Shown here in pieces: positions 48,585 to 58,135 of a stretch of DNA of 64,000 bases. Position 1 is the stretch's first letter. The number at the start of each line of letters is the position of its first letter. Source of the stretch: Candidatus Thorarchaeota archaeon (GTDB taxonomy: Archaea; Asgardarchaeota; Thorarchaeia; Thorarchaeales; Thorarchaeaceae); assembly GCA_019057475.1 (NCBI GenBank), contig DXJO01000014.1, positions 17,011 to 81,010 on the forward strand. The letters are read 5' to 3'. Under the pieces are notes generated by a model. The model did not search any database and had not been told where the DNA came from. It was given only the letters and a program-made list of their open reading frames with translations. The position numbers and the translations under genes were made by a program.

Positions 48585-48626
48585 ATGAAAGTCGAGAAGG
48601 AATCTGACTTGGAAGGTCAGCAATAA
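48585..48626 (+). CDS. Second 13-residue micropeptide ORF
   Basis: ATG 48585 follows TTGGAGAG at good spacing and encodes MKVEKESDLEGQQ, then TAA. It is strongly charged, unlike the Pro-rich first one. The next 259 bases up to the MFS gene contain only AT-rich promoter-like sequence (TATAATGTATAATC near 48690) and no further gene. Confidence 0.3.
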   Translation: MKVEKESDLEGQQ

Positions 48627-48885
48627 AAAAGACCGTTATTATATCTGAGATTATATACTGCTCCGAGACTGTTTTTTAGTAGGCCAATATAATGTATAAT
48701 CGCTTTATTCGCACAATAGAAGTTGATGCTCTTCGGAGCGCCGTGAAAAATGGGAAAGCGCTCAGCTTCTGATAGAACACTGTTCCACTAAGGCCATGGC
48801 GATAGCAAGAATCTAAATCTAGCTAGGTAGCCAACAATCTACATACGAATCGCCAAATAAACAAAAGGCTAGGAGAAATACGGAA

Positions 48886-50247
48886 TTGGATGGAAAGTCC
48901 CTCGAGCGCAATTATCCGGCTCCTGAGAAGGAAAGGCCGGGGTGGCTTCAGTCGCTCAGGGATATCCTCTCTTGGCGTAACTACACTGTCTACCTTCTGA
49001 CTGCATGGGTGTTTAATGCAATGGCGGCCCTCTGGTCATTTTTCAATCTATACCTTCGCACTCTACAATGGGATTTCATAGCTATAGGCACGACGCTCAG
49101 TGTAGTAGCAATGGTGAGCGTGTTCGCCCGTCTGATTGGGGGGTATGTGGGTGATGTCGTTGACAGGAAGAAGCTGGCAGTAGCTGCAATGCTGATGACT
49201 GCTGTCTATTTTCTCATCATAGGCCTTTTCACGGATTTCAGTTTCATGTTCATTGGCCTGATTATTTTGGGGATGAATGATGTTGTAAAGGGCGGAGCAT
49301 CAGCTTACATCATGGACAACATACCGAGCAAACACAGTGGTCTGTCACTGTCATTATTCATGGTAGGTAGATCGCTGGGAACAGTCACCATACTCGTCTT
49401 CCTCATCATTGAACCTATTCTTGGCTTTGCGGAAACCTTCAGGCGCCTGTATCTGTTGACAGGAATCTTCTTGCTCATATGCGCTGCAGCAAGAGCATAC
49501 TATCTGGATCCCAGTCCGCAGAAAGGTAGAGTAGAAGGAACTCCTCTATGGAAAGATTTCGTGACTGAGAACCGTCAGGCGATTGGGATACTCGTTCGGA
49601 TGATGCCGGGAGTGCTCGTCATCGTCATCATTGACGCCCTTAGCGATTCATTATTCCACTTTGGTGCATTAATCTACACGAACGAGATACTGGGCGTATC
49701 ATACAGGGGCATCGCGATAATGATGTTTGTGTACCTTGCCATCTTGACCCCTCTCCTTCTCAAGACTGGGAGAATGTCCGACATGAAAGGGGCAAGAAGG
49801 GCTGCGCTGATAGCGTACATCTTCATGCCAATCTGTGCGGGCCTTCTTCTCGTTGCACCCATATTCCCCCAATGGGCGCCAGATTGGATGGTTGGTGAAG
49901 CGGAAGCAAGCATGGTGGGGCTTGGAGTCATATTCACGACGCCCTTCTTGGCTATCGTGATAAAAATGGTGAACGATGTACTGTGGTACACTATTCTCCT
50001 CGCTTTGATTCGAAAGAGGATCCCGCGAAAGGACACTGCCAAGATTCTTGCGATGTTCTGGGCAGTAGTGTATCTCTGTCAATCCATTGGCCCCCTGATT
50101 GGAGGCATCATTTTCACGTACTTCGAACAGTCCTATCTCTTTGTGGTTGTATTGGGACTTAATCTCCTAATACTGGGAGCGATAGCAAAGAACGGACTGG
50201 TGAGTGATGAAGCAGATGTCTTGGAATCGCAGAGCCCCGCAGAGTAG
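48886..50247 (+). CDS. MFS transporter
   Basis: A 453-residue protein with about 12 membrane helices. The loop between helices 2 and 3 reads 'RLIGGYVGDVVDRKKLAV', a clear MFS motif A, and the equivalent in the second half is 'LLKTGRMSDMKGARRAAL'. The start is a TTG at 48886 after AGGAG. The substrate is unknown. The nearby short ORFs raise the possibility of peptide export, but this is speculative. Confidence 0.85.
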   Translation: MDGKSLERNYPAPEKERPGWLQSLRDILSWRNYTVYLLTAWVFNAMAALWSFFNLYLRTLQWDFIAIGTTLSVVAMVSVFARLIGGYVGDVVDRKKLAVAAMLMTAVYFLIIGLFTDFSFMFIGLIILGMNDVVKGGASAYIMDNIPSKHSGLSLSLFMVGRSLGTVTILVFLIIEPILGFAETFRRLYLLTGIFLLICAAARAYYLDPSPQKGRVEGTPLWKDFVTENRQAIGILVRMMPGVLVIVIIDALSDSLFHFGALIYTNEILGVSYRGIAIMMFVYLAILTPLLLKTGRMSDMKGARRAALIAYIFMPICAGLLLVAPIFPQWAPDWMVGEAEASMVGLGVIFTTPFLAIVIKMVNDVLWYTILLALIRKRIPRKDTAKILAMFWAVVYLCQSIGPLIGGIIFTYFEQSYLFVVVLGLNLLILGAIAKNGLVSDEADVLESQSPAE

Positions 50248-50346
50248 GTTCAATGACAAGACTGTATTTCTGTCATACTAGGCTTGAAGTGCGGAACCAT
50301 TCTCCGTCCGCCGGAATGCATCGTCAGTGTCTATGAGTGTGGTCGG

Positions 50347-50994
50347 ATGGACAACGACAAGCAAAGAGTGCAAGAAGTATTGAAGCAACTGAGCAGAGCC
50401 TATCCCGATGCACCGGAGACCTATCTGGATTATAGTAACGCTTTCGAGATGCTGATTGCTACAATACTCTCGGCTCACACAGCCGATGCTTGCGTGAACA
50501 CCATCACTCCTGAGCTATTCCGTCGATATCCTGATGCAGAACATCTGATGAGAGCATCATTGGAAGATATCATTGCGATAATCCGGCCCTGTGGAACATA
50601 CAACAGAAAATCCGCCTATATACGTAAATCAGCACGACTCATTGCAGAAAGCTTCGGAGGAAAGGTTCCCAAGTCCATGGAGGACCTTGTCACCCTGCCA
50701 GGGGTTTCAAGAAAGACTGCCAATGTGGTCCTGTCTGTTGTTTTCAAGATCAACGATGGTGTTGTCGTTGATACACATGTGATGCGCGTGACACAACGCT
50801 TAGACCTAACCCAACAGCAGAAGAATCGTGAGAAAGCAGAGCGCGATTTGATGGCTTTGCTTCCGAGAGAACAGTGGTATGAATACGCCAAGCTAATTGG
50901 AGCACATGGAAGGAGAACATGTAACTCTCGGAAGCCGGAATGTGACGCTTGCGCGGTCAATGACCTTTGTCCTTCTGCTGGCCGGTTCACTTAA
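50347..50994 (+). CDS. nth: Endonuclease III
   Basis: A 215-residue HhH-GPD glycosylase/lyase. The hairpin and catalytic Lys are in 'LPGVSRKTANVVLS' near residues 117-130 and the catalytic Asp is in 'VVVDTHVMRV' near 137. A [4Fe-4S] cluster is formed by C-x6-C-x2-C-x5-C in 'CNSRKPECDACAVNDLC' near 191-207. It removes oxidised pyrimidines and cuts the abasic site. ATG 50347 begins the conserved part; the frame extends 21 codons up. Its last 27 bases, including the stop, recur at 55009-55035. Confidence 0.9.
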   Translation: MDNDKQRVQEVLKQLSRAYPDAPETYLDYSNAFEMLIATILSAHTADACVNTITPELFRRYPDAEHLMRASLEDIIAIIRPCGTYNRKSAYIRKSARLIAESFGGKVPKSMEDLVTLPGVSRKTANVVLSVVFKINDGVVVDTHVMRVTQRLDLTQQQKNREKAERDLMALLPREQWYEYAKLIGAHGRRTCNSRKPECDACAVNDLCPSAGRFT

Positions 50995-50995
50995 G
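50969..50995 (+). repeat. nth 3' end, left member of a direct repeat
   Basis: GTCCTTCTGCTGGCCGGTTC plus ACTTAAG matches 55009-55035 at 25 of 27 positions. The repeat includes the stop codon of nth. It looks like an attachment site at the 3' end of the gene. Confidence 0.8.
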
Positions 50996-51177
50996 CTGCA
51001 AATCAACATGCCAACAATAGTTGTACCAACTACTGCAGAAATCAGTATCTCTATTCCTACGATTATTCAACCACCATAATTAAAGGAATTAGCACAACCA
51101 ATCTCAAAAGAGTAAGGGGGCGGAATTCCACTAGGAAGGTCAGGATTCAATCTAGTGAATTCAATAGCTACATTTGA
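50995..51177. other. Left flank of the nth-associated insert
   Basis: An AT-rich stretch between the nth stop and the end of the large surface-protein gene. It carries ATAATTAAAGGAATTAG near 51075 and no gene. No integrase fragment is seen. Confidence 0.35.
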
Positions 51178-54100
51178 TTACCGTCGTTTCTTGAGTCCTC
51201 CAATACAAGCGACAACAAGGATAACCGCACCTACAGCTATGAATATTATTAGGTCGGATAATGTAGGCTCTTCCGCAGTACTTGTTGTGGTGACAACGCT
51301 TTGGGGTGTCACAGTCACTAATACTGTATCTAATACCATATTCCCACCTAAGTCAGTAAGAACTATTGTGAAGTTGTACGTGCCTTCTGTAAGCCCAATC
51401 AAATTGTAAGTAATTGATTCACTAGACGAATTCCACAACCCCGAGCAGGTAATCGACCCATTCTCATAGATGACATACTCAGCTGGGAGAAGATCACTGC
51501 CCGTCCAAGTGATTGATTGCCCACTGGCTCCCTCCTCGAAGAGCATATCACTTGGATGACTCACAGTTGGTCCTGTTGTATCAAGAACTGTAACAATCAC
51601 CGTGTCAGTGGTTTCATGTCCTCCGAGGTCATAGATTATGATGGTAAGATTATGCACTCCAAATGAGAAGTAGTCCATATCAAAGTGGATGATTTCCGAA
51701 GTGTCATTCAGTAAACCTGCCGTTTCTATTGTTCCATTGTGGAGTATCTCATATCGTTCTGGAGCTTCATCGGATACAACCCACACCATCTCGTTATCAC
51801 TTGAACCGTATTCGAAGCTCGAATCAGGAGGTGGGTCTTGAATTACTGGCAGTACTGTGTCCACGACTGTGACCCAAACTATGTCGGTTTCACTATTTCC
51901 AAGTGTGTCATTGACAAATACGGTATAGTTCCAAATGCCGAATCCCAATCCATCCAATGAAATCGTAATGCTAGCTGGAGAGGAATCCCACAACCCTTCC
52001 CGGATCAATGAATTGTTTCTGTAGATTTCATATCTGCTGGGATTGAGATCCTCCACTGTCCAGGTCACATTAGTTCCCTGTGTTCCTACCTCTATTTCTA
52101 CAGCATCAGACTCCTCAAAGACTGGTGCTTCACTAGGTGTCACATTTACCCATACACTATCGATTGCTGAGTTTCCAACAGTATCATTAACAAACAACGT
52201 GTAGTTGTAAAGAGCGGAAGTTGGACCATCCACTGATCGTTCTAATGCAGAGCCATTCCAACCCCCAGATGCAACTTCACTTTCGTTTTCGTATAACACG
52301 TACTTATGGGGACGCAAAGCTTCGGGTTCCCATCTAACAAGATGACCTGTTGTTCCTACCTCATATTTCACATCGGAAGGTGAATCAATACTGCAATAGT
52401 CATATACTGAATCTAGAACATGAATTGTCATATTCAGACCGGTATGCCATACACCACTGGCCCGGATGTATGCTTGAACTGTTACGTAGGTCCCATGCGT
52501 TTGAGGTGAGAGCTCGTAGAAATAATTCTCCATATCTTCTTCTGCAGAAACAAAGACATTGGCTGTGATGGTATGGTTAGTCCATGCTCCGTGGCCAATC
52601 TTTACGCTTAGAATAACTTCCTCAACGTTTGGATAGAGTCCGTGAGCATACACTGTAATATTGGCTGTATCACTGCTAGTTGGTATATTTGGAGACCAAT
52701 ATAGATTAACTTCTTCCATTGCATCTGCGTCAGCAATCTCCCAGTCAAAATCATAGATATCTTGATACCACTGTGCGATTCCTTGATGTTGAACAATGAC
52801 TCCTGCCTCTCGATTCGATGTGATACTATTGTCACTGTAGTTTATGCTGCTTACAAGAACAATTATTCCATCAACAATGATACCTTTGTTATGATTAGCT
52901 GTGAACCATCGTGTGTCATGCCAAACAATCGGGATACCATGGCCAATTAGAATCTGTTCAATCTCGACCCAGTCCTTTTCTTCCTCCGAGATAACACGTA
53001 CAGTTACTCCACGGTCATTGGCTGCGAGAATTGCATCGATTATTTCATCGACAGCTCCTGCATCGCCTACATTAGTGAAGTATGGTATCTGAATGTCCAG
53101 AGTAAACCGTGATTGGTTGATACACCAGAGAACACCATCAAGACTTGTTTCTGGACCGAAGATTGGTGTGACAGACATTGTACCACTAAACTCACCTTGT
53201 GTCGCAAAAGGTCGCTTGTAAGTGCTTGAAGATTGTGAATAGGTGAGTGCAGTTCCGGTCCCATGGACGGTTGCGTTGTAGTCAGTTCCTCTATACCAAT
53301 CATTCTGAAACACAGATAGGTAGAAGTCTGTAACATCATCATCCTCAATTGCTATGGACCATTCACGATTCGCTTTATTTCCAGCCTCAGGGAAACTTGT
53401 CTTTGCCCAATTTCCAGAATGAACAACTGTTGTCTTGTTATCAATAATGAAGAATTTTTGATGTGCAAATGTAAAATCTGATGAATTAGTCCACTTCACG
53501 GGAAATCCTAAGAGAGTAAGATTGTTTGCTACGTAGTCGTTCTGGCTATAATATCCAAGACTATTCCATCCGAGTAGGAATTTCATGTCGATTTCCGGAT
53601 TTGTATCATTAATGCTATGAATCAGGTCTAGTATGTACGGGTTGTTGATTCCGTAGATTTCCAAATAGATTGACTCATTCGCACTCAGCAAGAAACTCCA
53701 TAGTTCGTCTCTACTCCCATCAGGAGATACAAAGGTTGTTATATTCATGTTTCCAGTAAACGTTCGAAATTTGATTGGCTTGGAGTTTGGGACATCACGT
53801 TCAGTTAGTGTTACGCCTCCCACACTACTTGGGACAATAATGCTTCCATTAGCGATTCCTTTTCGCATATCTTCTACTTCGTCGAGAACGCTTTGGGGTA
53901 GTTCTAACAGGTCTGGTTGAAGTTCTATGTGAACTCCTCCGTTTTCAACATTCAGAGATTTGTTTCCCCCCGAGAATGTCCCATTGAGTACATGACTCAC
54001 AATGCTCATGATCCCTGGTGTGGAATTCCTAATCATAGATGTCAGTCCGACTGTTGGGGGAGCTGGATTATCCGGGTCTGCACAGCCATCCTTCATTCGA

Positions 54101-54930
54101 GGATAGTCTCCGCCAATTACCCACAATGGATTATCATAACCAACGGTATTATTGTGGTTCTTTGCACTTGTGTATGCTCCAAGACCTGCTATTGCTGCTG
54201 ATGTGTAGATTATGTCTGTTCCAGTGAAATACATCCCATCAGCCAACATCTGACCTATAGTAGTATCAGTCCAATCACCGGTGTAAGCAACAGTGAAATT
54301 ACTTCCGTCAACCATTGGATTCGTGTAATTTGCACCAAAATGAAATCCATCCTCGTAATCATTGATAATTGGAATATCCATTCCGCCAATGAACCCTATT
54401 TTATCAGAGATTGTGGTTAGGCCAGCAATAGCTCCAACCAAAGCAGATCCTTCAGCGGTATCGAAGAGCAAGGATGCAACATTAGGATAGGTTGCGTTAT
54501 CTGTGTAGGAATCAACAATAGCAAAGTTTTGGTCAGGATAATCTCCAGCAACTTCTTCTAAAGCGCTAGATTGATAGAACCCTATAGATATGATGAGATC
54601 ATAAGGTTCAGAGTAACTTGGGTTTTCTAGATAATTCCTAAGATGACTCTCATACTCAGAGTTCGAAGTTGGTTCTGAATATTCAAAATCGACACACCAC
54701 CTATTCTTAATTCCCAGGAGGGCTTGATACATTTGATCGTTGTAGCTGTCAAAGCCTACACCTGAAGCTGAAAATACAACTGCAACCTTCCAAGAAAGAT
54801 CTGATTGCCCAAATTGACGTTGATTTATTCGATAGACAAGATCAACTGGATTACTTGTCATGCTTACAAAGAAACCTACCAACATAACTGCAACAATGGA
54901 TAATCTCACACATTTGGTGCGATAGATCAA
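51178..54930 (-). CDS. Giant surface protein: BMP domain, phospholipase D domain, Ig-like repeats
   Basis: A 1250-residue protein. After a signal segment (about 10-28) comes a BMP-type periplasmic-binding domain (about 45-370; 'VVFSASGVGFDSYNDQMYQA', 'GFIGGMDIPIINDYEDGFHFG' in part). Next are two HxKxxxxD motifs of phospholipase D ('HQKFFIID' near 505 and 'HNKGIIVD' near 665). About four Ig-like repeats (about 870-1210) share 'YEIYxNxS' and 'GxWNYTVFVNDTLGN'-type strands. A Thr-rich linker, a membrane helix and Lys-Lys-Arg-Arg end it. TTG start. It is AT-richer than its neighbours and flanked by the nth repeat. Confidence 0.75.
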   Translation of the reverse strand: MIYRTKCVRLSIVAVMLVGFFVSMTSNPVDLVYRINQRQFGQSDLSWKVAVVFSASGVGFDSYNDQMYQALLGIKNRWCVDFEYSEPTSNSEYESHLRNYLENPSYSEPYDLIISIGFYQSSALEEVAGDYPDQNFAIVDSYTDNATYPNVASLLFDTAEGSALVGAIAGLTTISDKIGFIGGMDIPIINDYEDGFHFGANYTNPMVDGSNFTVAYTGDWTDTTIGQMLADGMYFTGTDIIYTSAAIAGLGAYTSAKNHNNTVGYDNPLWVIGGDYPRMKDGCADPDNPAPPTVGLTSMIRNSTPGIMSIVSHVLNGTFSGGNKSLNVENGGVHIELQPDLLELPQSVLDEVEDMRKGIANGSIIVPSSVGGVTLTERDVPNSKPIKFRTFTGNMNITTFVSPDGSRDELWSFLLSANESIYLEIYGINNPYILDLIHSINDTNPEIDMKFLLGWNSLGYYSQNDYVANNLTLLGFPVKWTNSSDFTFAHQKFFIIDNKTTVVHSGNWAKTSFPEAGNKANREWSIAIEDDDVTDFYLSVFQNDWYRGTDYNATVHGTGTALTYSQSSSTYKRPFATQGEFSGTMSVTPIFGPETSLDGVLWCINQSRFTLDIQIPYFTNVGDAGAVDEIIDAILAANDRGVTVRVISEEEKDWVEIEQILIGHGIPIVWHDTRWFTANHNKGIIVDGIIVLVSSINYSDNSITSNREAGVIVQHQGIAQWYQDIYDFDWEIADADAMEEVNLYWSPNIPTSSDTANITVYAHGLYPNVEEVILSVKIGHGAWTNHTITANVFVSAEEDMENYFYELSPQTHGTYVTVQAYIRASGVWHTGLNMTIHVLDSVYDYCSIDSPSDVKYEVGTTGHLVRWEPEALRPHKYVLYENESEVASGGWNGSALERSVDGPTSALYNYTLFVNDTVGNSAIDSVWVNVTPSEAPVFEESDAVEIEVGTQGTNVTWTVEDLNPSRYEIYRNNSLIREGLWDSSPASITISLDGLGFGIWNYTVFVNDTLGNSETDIVWVTVVDTVLPVIQDPPPDSSFEYGSSDNEMVWVVSDEAPERYEILHNGTIETAGLLNDTSEIIHFDMDYFSFGVHNLTIIIYDLGGHETTDTVIVTVLDTTGPTVSHPSDMLFEEGASGQSITWTGSDLLPAEYVIYENGSITCSGLWNSSSESITYNLIGLTEGTYNFTIVLTDLGGNMVLDTVLVTVTPQSVVTTTSTAEEPTLSDLIIFIAVGAVILVVACIGGLKKRR

Positions 54931-55008
54931 TCATCAAACCCCCAATGGACTCGAGAACAATAGAAGAAACAATCAACCTAAAAAAGATTTCAGCACTGAA
55001 TTCACCGG

Positions 55009-55035
55009 GTCCTTCTGCTGGCGGGTTCACTTGAG
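55009..55035 (+). repeat. nth 3' end, right member of a direct repeat
   Basis: A second copy of the last codons of nth. Even the reading frame and a stop codon (TGA in place of TAA) are kept, encoding Pro-Ser-Ala-Gly-Gly-Phe-Thr-stop. Nothing upstream of it resembles the rest of nth, so only the tail was duplicated. Confidence 0.8.
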
Positions 55036-55110
55036 TCACAAGCTATCGAAAAAGCCTAAAGAGAAGTGAGAAGCCGAGCACTACGTACACACGAATCGAG
55101 GTCAGCTACG

Positions 55111-56202
55111 ATGAGGATTGGCATGGTAAGCAAGTTCGGCGCCGCAGACGGACTATGTGTACGTGCCAATCAGGTGCTAGAGGGCCTTTTGGATCGAGGG
55201 CATGATGTGCATATCTTCGCACAATCCTATACGGGAAGTAATCTTCCTGAAGACCATGTGCATAGGATTCCTGCGGTACATCTGAATCCTCATTACTCGC
55301 TCGACTCGCCTGCAGCTGGGAAAATGATTGCCAAGGAGAGCCAACGACATGGCATTGAAGTCTTGCACGTTCAGATGAACTCCGGGAGTACTGAGTTTCT
55401 GCTTCCATCTTTCAAGAAGGCGTTGCCACCACTCGTGGTGACCTTTCATCTGGCATATGCCAGCGAGGCTTCATTTTACACCACGCTATTCAGTATAGCA
55501 TGGAAGGCGTCCCTCTTCGCAAGCAAGAGATATAACCAGATTGTACTCGTTGACCCATCGCAGAAACCATACTTCATCGATTACGGGATTCCAGAGGATA
55601 AACTCAACGTGATTAGAAATGGTGTCGACACGAAACTATTCAGTCCTAGAATGAACGAGAACGACAAGGATGGCATTGTAGACTTCGTATACGTTGGGCG
55701 ACTAAGCTTTGACAAGGGTGTAGACATTCTCCTCGATGCCTTCAAGGAGTATCACAGGGAAAATCCAGATACGAGATTGACCCTTCTCGGCGATGGTATG
55801 TTGAAGTCGCAACTAGTAAACTGTGTCAAGGATGGCTCTGTAAGATGGCCGGGAACAATTGACCACTCGCAGATTCCAACAGTTTTCAGACGGGGAGACG
55901 TCTTTGTGATTCCCCAGAACATAGGCGGACTAAGTCTTAGTGTTATGGAAGCAATGAGCTGTGGACTTCCGGTCATCACCACCGCCATTGGTGAAACCAC
56001 CAAGCTCCTAAGTGAGAAAGAGGGTATACTTGTGAAACCCAATAGCACAGCCGCTGTCGTTGAAGCTATGCGTCGCCTTGCTGAGGACCGTGAGCTCAGG
56101 CGTTCAATGGGAAAGCGGTGTCGAGAGAAGGTGGAGAAAGAATACTCTTGGACTACACAGCTGGAACAACTTGAGAAAGTCTATGAACGAGCAACCTCCT
56201 AG
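55111..56202 (+). CDS. Family 4 glycosyltransferase
   Basis: A 363-residue GT-B enzyme. 'MVSKFGAADGLCVRANQVLEGL' (in part) at the N-terminus, 'FVYVGRLSFDKGVDILLDAF' near 205, and the C-terminal 'GLSLSVMEAMSCGLPVITT' near 288 with the conserved Glu are GT4 signatures. It transfers sugars from nucleotide donors, probably to lipid or protein glycans. ATG 55111 is chosen since homology begins there. It is followed 13 bases later by serS. Confidence 0.88.
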   Translation: MRIGMVSKFGAADGLCVRANQVLEGLLDRGHDVHIFAQSYTGSNLPEDHVHRIPAVHLNPHYSLDSPAAGKMIAKESQRHGIEVLHVQMNSGSTEFLLPSFKKALPPLVVTFHLAYASEASFYTTLFSIAWKASLFASKRYNQIVLVDPSQKPYFIDYGIPEDKLNVIRNGVDTKLFSPRMNENDKDGIVDFVYVGRLSFDKGVDILLDAFKEYHRENPDTRLTLLGDGMLKSQLVNCVKDGSVRWPGTIDHSQIPTVFRRGDVFVIPQNIGGLSLSVMEAMSCGLPVITTAIGETTKLLSEKEGILVKPNSTAAVVEAMRRLAEDRELRRSMGKRCREKVEKEYSWTTQLEQLEKVYERATS

Positions 56203-56215
56203 GGAGTGATAACTA

Positions 56216-57514
56216 ATGCATGACATCCGATTCATCCGCGAAAATGTGGAACTCATTCGAGAAGACCTCCGCAAGCGCCGAAACGATGCGAAGTTGGAGA
56301 TGTTTGAGCGATTACTCGCCCTTGATTCTGAAATTAGATCGCTAAGGAAAAGAATCCAGGAACTTAGAACTGATCGGAATCGCCTGTCCAAGGAGATTGG
56401 GAAGCTGAAGAAGTCAGGTGAGGAAGACTCTGACCTTGTCAAGAAAGTTAACGGAGTGAATTCAGAGATTCAAAAGGTCGAAACGAAGACCGCTAAGCTC
56501 GAACTTGAGCTGAGGAAAATTCAGATGAGCATCCCCAACATCCTTCACGAATCCGTCCCCTATGGCAAGGATGAGGAAGACAACGTAGTAGTGAGGGAGT
56601 GGGGTGGTCGTCCTCAATTTGGCTTTGAAATCCGGAGCCATGTGGACCTCTTGAAGACACTTGATGTTGGAGATATCGCGAGAGCAGCCAAGATAGCGGG
56701 ATCTAGGTTCTACTTCCTGAAGAATGAACTTGTACTGCTAGATTTGGCAATGCAGCAGATGGCATTAGAGATACTTCTCAAAAAGGGTTACACACCGATA
56801 TATCCGCCCTTTATGATGCGACGGGAGCCGTATGAAGGCGTCACGGACCTTGCAGACTTTGAGGAGGTCATGTACAAAATTGAGGGAGAAAACCTGTATC
56901 TCATTGCCACCTCAGAGCATCCAATGGCGGCAATGCATATGGGAGAGATATTCGAACCCACGGATTTGCCCATAAAATTGGCGGGAGTTGCTACCCAATT
57001 CAGGAAAGAGGCGGGATCCCACGGGAAGGACACAAAGGGTATCTTTAGAGTGCATCAATTCACCAAGGTCGAGCAGTTTGTGCTCAGTCATCCTGATGAG
57101 TCTTGGCGTATTCATGAGGAGCTCATAAGGAATGAGGAGGAAATGGCTCAGGCATTGAAGCTGCCTTATCGTATTGTGAACGTCTGCACAGGAGACATCG
57201 GAATCGTTGCAGCCAAGAAGTATGACCTCGAGTTCTGGATGCCCGGTCAAGAGAAATATCGAGAAGGGGGTTCATGCAGCAATTGCACTGCATATCAAGC
57301 GACTCGACTCAACATTAAGTACAGGCTGAAAAAAGGTGGCACTGAGAAATCATACCCCCATACGCTAAACAGTACAATGATGGCTAACCCCAGAACTATG
57401 GTAGCGATTCTCGAAAACTGCCAGAGGGAAGACGGAAGCATCGAGATTCCCAAGGCACTACACAAATACCTACCCTCAGAGGTAAGGACGATTTCTCCAA
57501 GAAAAGCGAAATGA
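56216..57514 (+). CDS. serS: Seryl-tRNA synthetase (common, bacterial/eukaryal-type)
   Basis: A 432-residue class II synthetase. Residues about 5-105 form the long antiparallel coiled coil that contacts tRNA-Ser. Motif 2 'FRKEAGSHGKDTKGIFRVHQF' (in part) is near 262-283 and motif 3 'NSTMMANPRTMVAILENCQ' near 384-402. 'CSNCTAYQATRLNIKYR' near 352 is the serine-binding region. It is the ordinary SerRS, not the rare methanogen type. Confidence 0.95.
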   Translation: MHDIRFIRENVELIREDLRKRRNDAKLEMFERLLALDSEIRSLRKRIQELRTDRNRLSKEIGKLKKSGEEDSDLVKKVNGVNSEIQKVETKTAKLELELRKIQMSIPNILHESVPYGKDEEDNVVVREWGGRPQFGFEIRSHVDLLKTLDVGDIARAAKIAGSRFYFLKNELVLLDLAMQQMALEILLKKGYTPIYPPFMMRREPYEGVTDLADFEEVMYKIEGENLYLIATSEHPMAAMHMGEIFEPTDLPIKLAGVATQFRKEAGSHGKDTKGIFRVHQFTKVEQFVLSHPDESWRIHEELIRNEEEMAQALKLPYRIVNVCTGDIGIVAAKKYDLEFWMPGQEKYREGGSCSNCTAYQATRLNIKYRLKKGGTEKSYPHTLNSTMMANPRTMVAILENCQREDGSIEIPKALHKYLPSEVRTISPRKAK

Positions 57515-57602
57515 ACTCCCAGTCACTGTTCAGGGAGCCCAAAGCTATGGGCAAATCATCATGCTTAAAACTACATGATTTGCCAACTCATCGGGAAAGA
57601 CG

Positions 57603-58073
57603 ATGACTGGTGTCAACCAAGCATTCGAACGATTAATCTCCCTTGCGATTAAGAGGGAGGAAGAAGCCTACGAGTTCTACACTAAGGCTTCAGAGAAATC
57701 AGACTTCAAGTCCTCAGCCAAACTGCTTCACGATCTTGCGAAGCAGGAAGTGGGGCACAAACACAAGTTACAAGCGGCTCTCAAGGAGGGGGTTTGTGAC
57801 ACCTTCACCTGTGAAACTGGCGCAGAGGTTGAAGAGATGGATCTCAGCAAATATCTGCTCGACATACCACTCGACCCCTCATCAGGACCACAGGATGTCG
57901 TGATTGTAGCAATAAAGCGTGAAGAGGCTGCGTACAACTTCTACAAGGCGCTCTCTGAGCTCACAGGTAGTGGTTCTCATAGAACTGTTTTCGAATCACT
58001 CGCCGAAGAAGAGAAGGGTCATAAGGCACGACTGCAGAACATGTATGATGATCACTTCCAGCAAGATATGTGA
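57603..58073 (+). CDS. Rubrerythrin-like diiron protein
   Basis: A 156-residue four-helix ferritin-like protein. The diiron ligands are complete in both halves: Glu in 'IKREEEAYEFYTKA' and Glu-x-x-His in 'LAKQEVGHKHKL', then Glu in 'IKREEAAYNFYKAL' and Glu-x-x-His in 'LAEEEKGHKARL'. The C-terminal rubredoxin domain of true rubrerythrin is absent. It probably removes peroxide or stores iron. With the superoxide reductase at 60355 it suggests an anaerobic oxidative-stress defence. Confidence 0.85.
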   Translation: MTGVNQAFERLISLAIKREEEAYEFYTKASEKSDFKSSAKLLHDLAKQEVGHKHKLQAALKEGVCDTFTCETGAEVEEMDLSKYLLDIPLDPSSGPQDVVIVAIKREEAAYNFYKALSELTGSGSHRTVFESLAEEEKGHKARLQNMYDDHFQQDM

Positions 58074-58135
58074 AGAAGGCCGTACAAACGGCCTTCGCGC
58101 TGTTACTTTCAAGTTCAACAGTATTGACTCGGACA

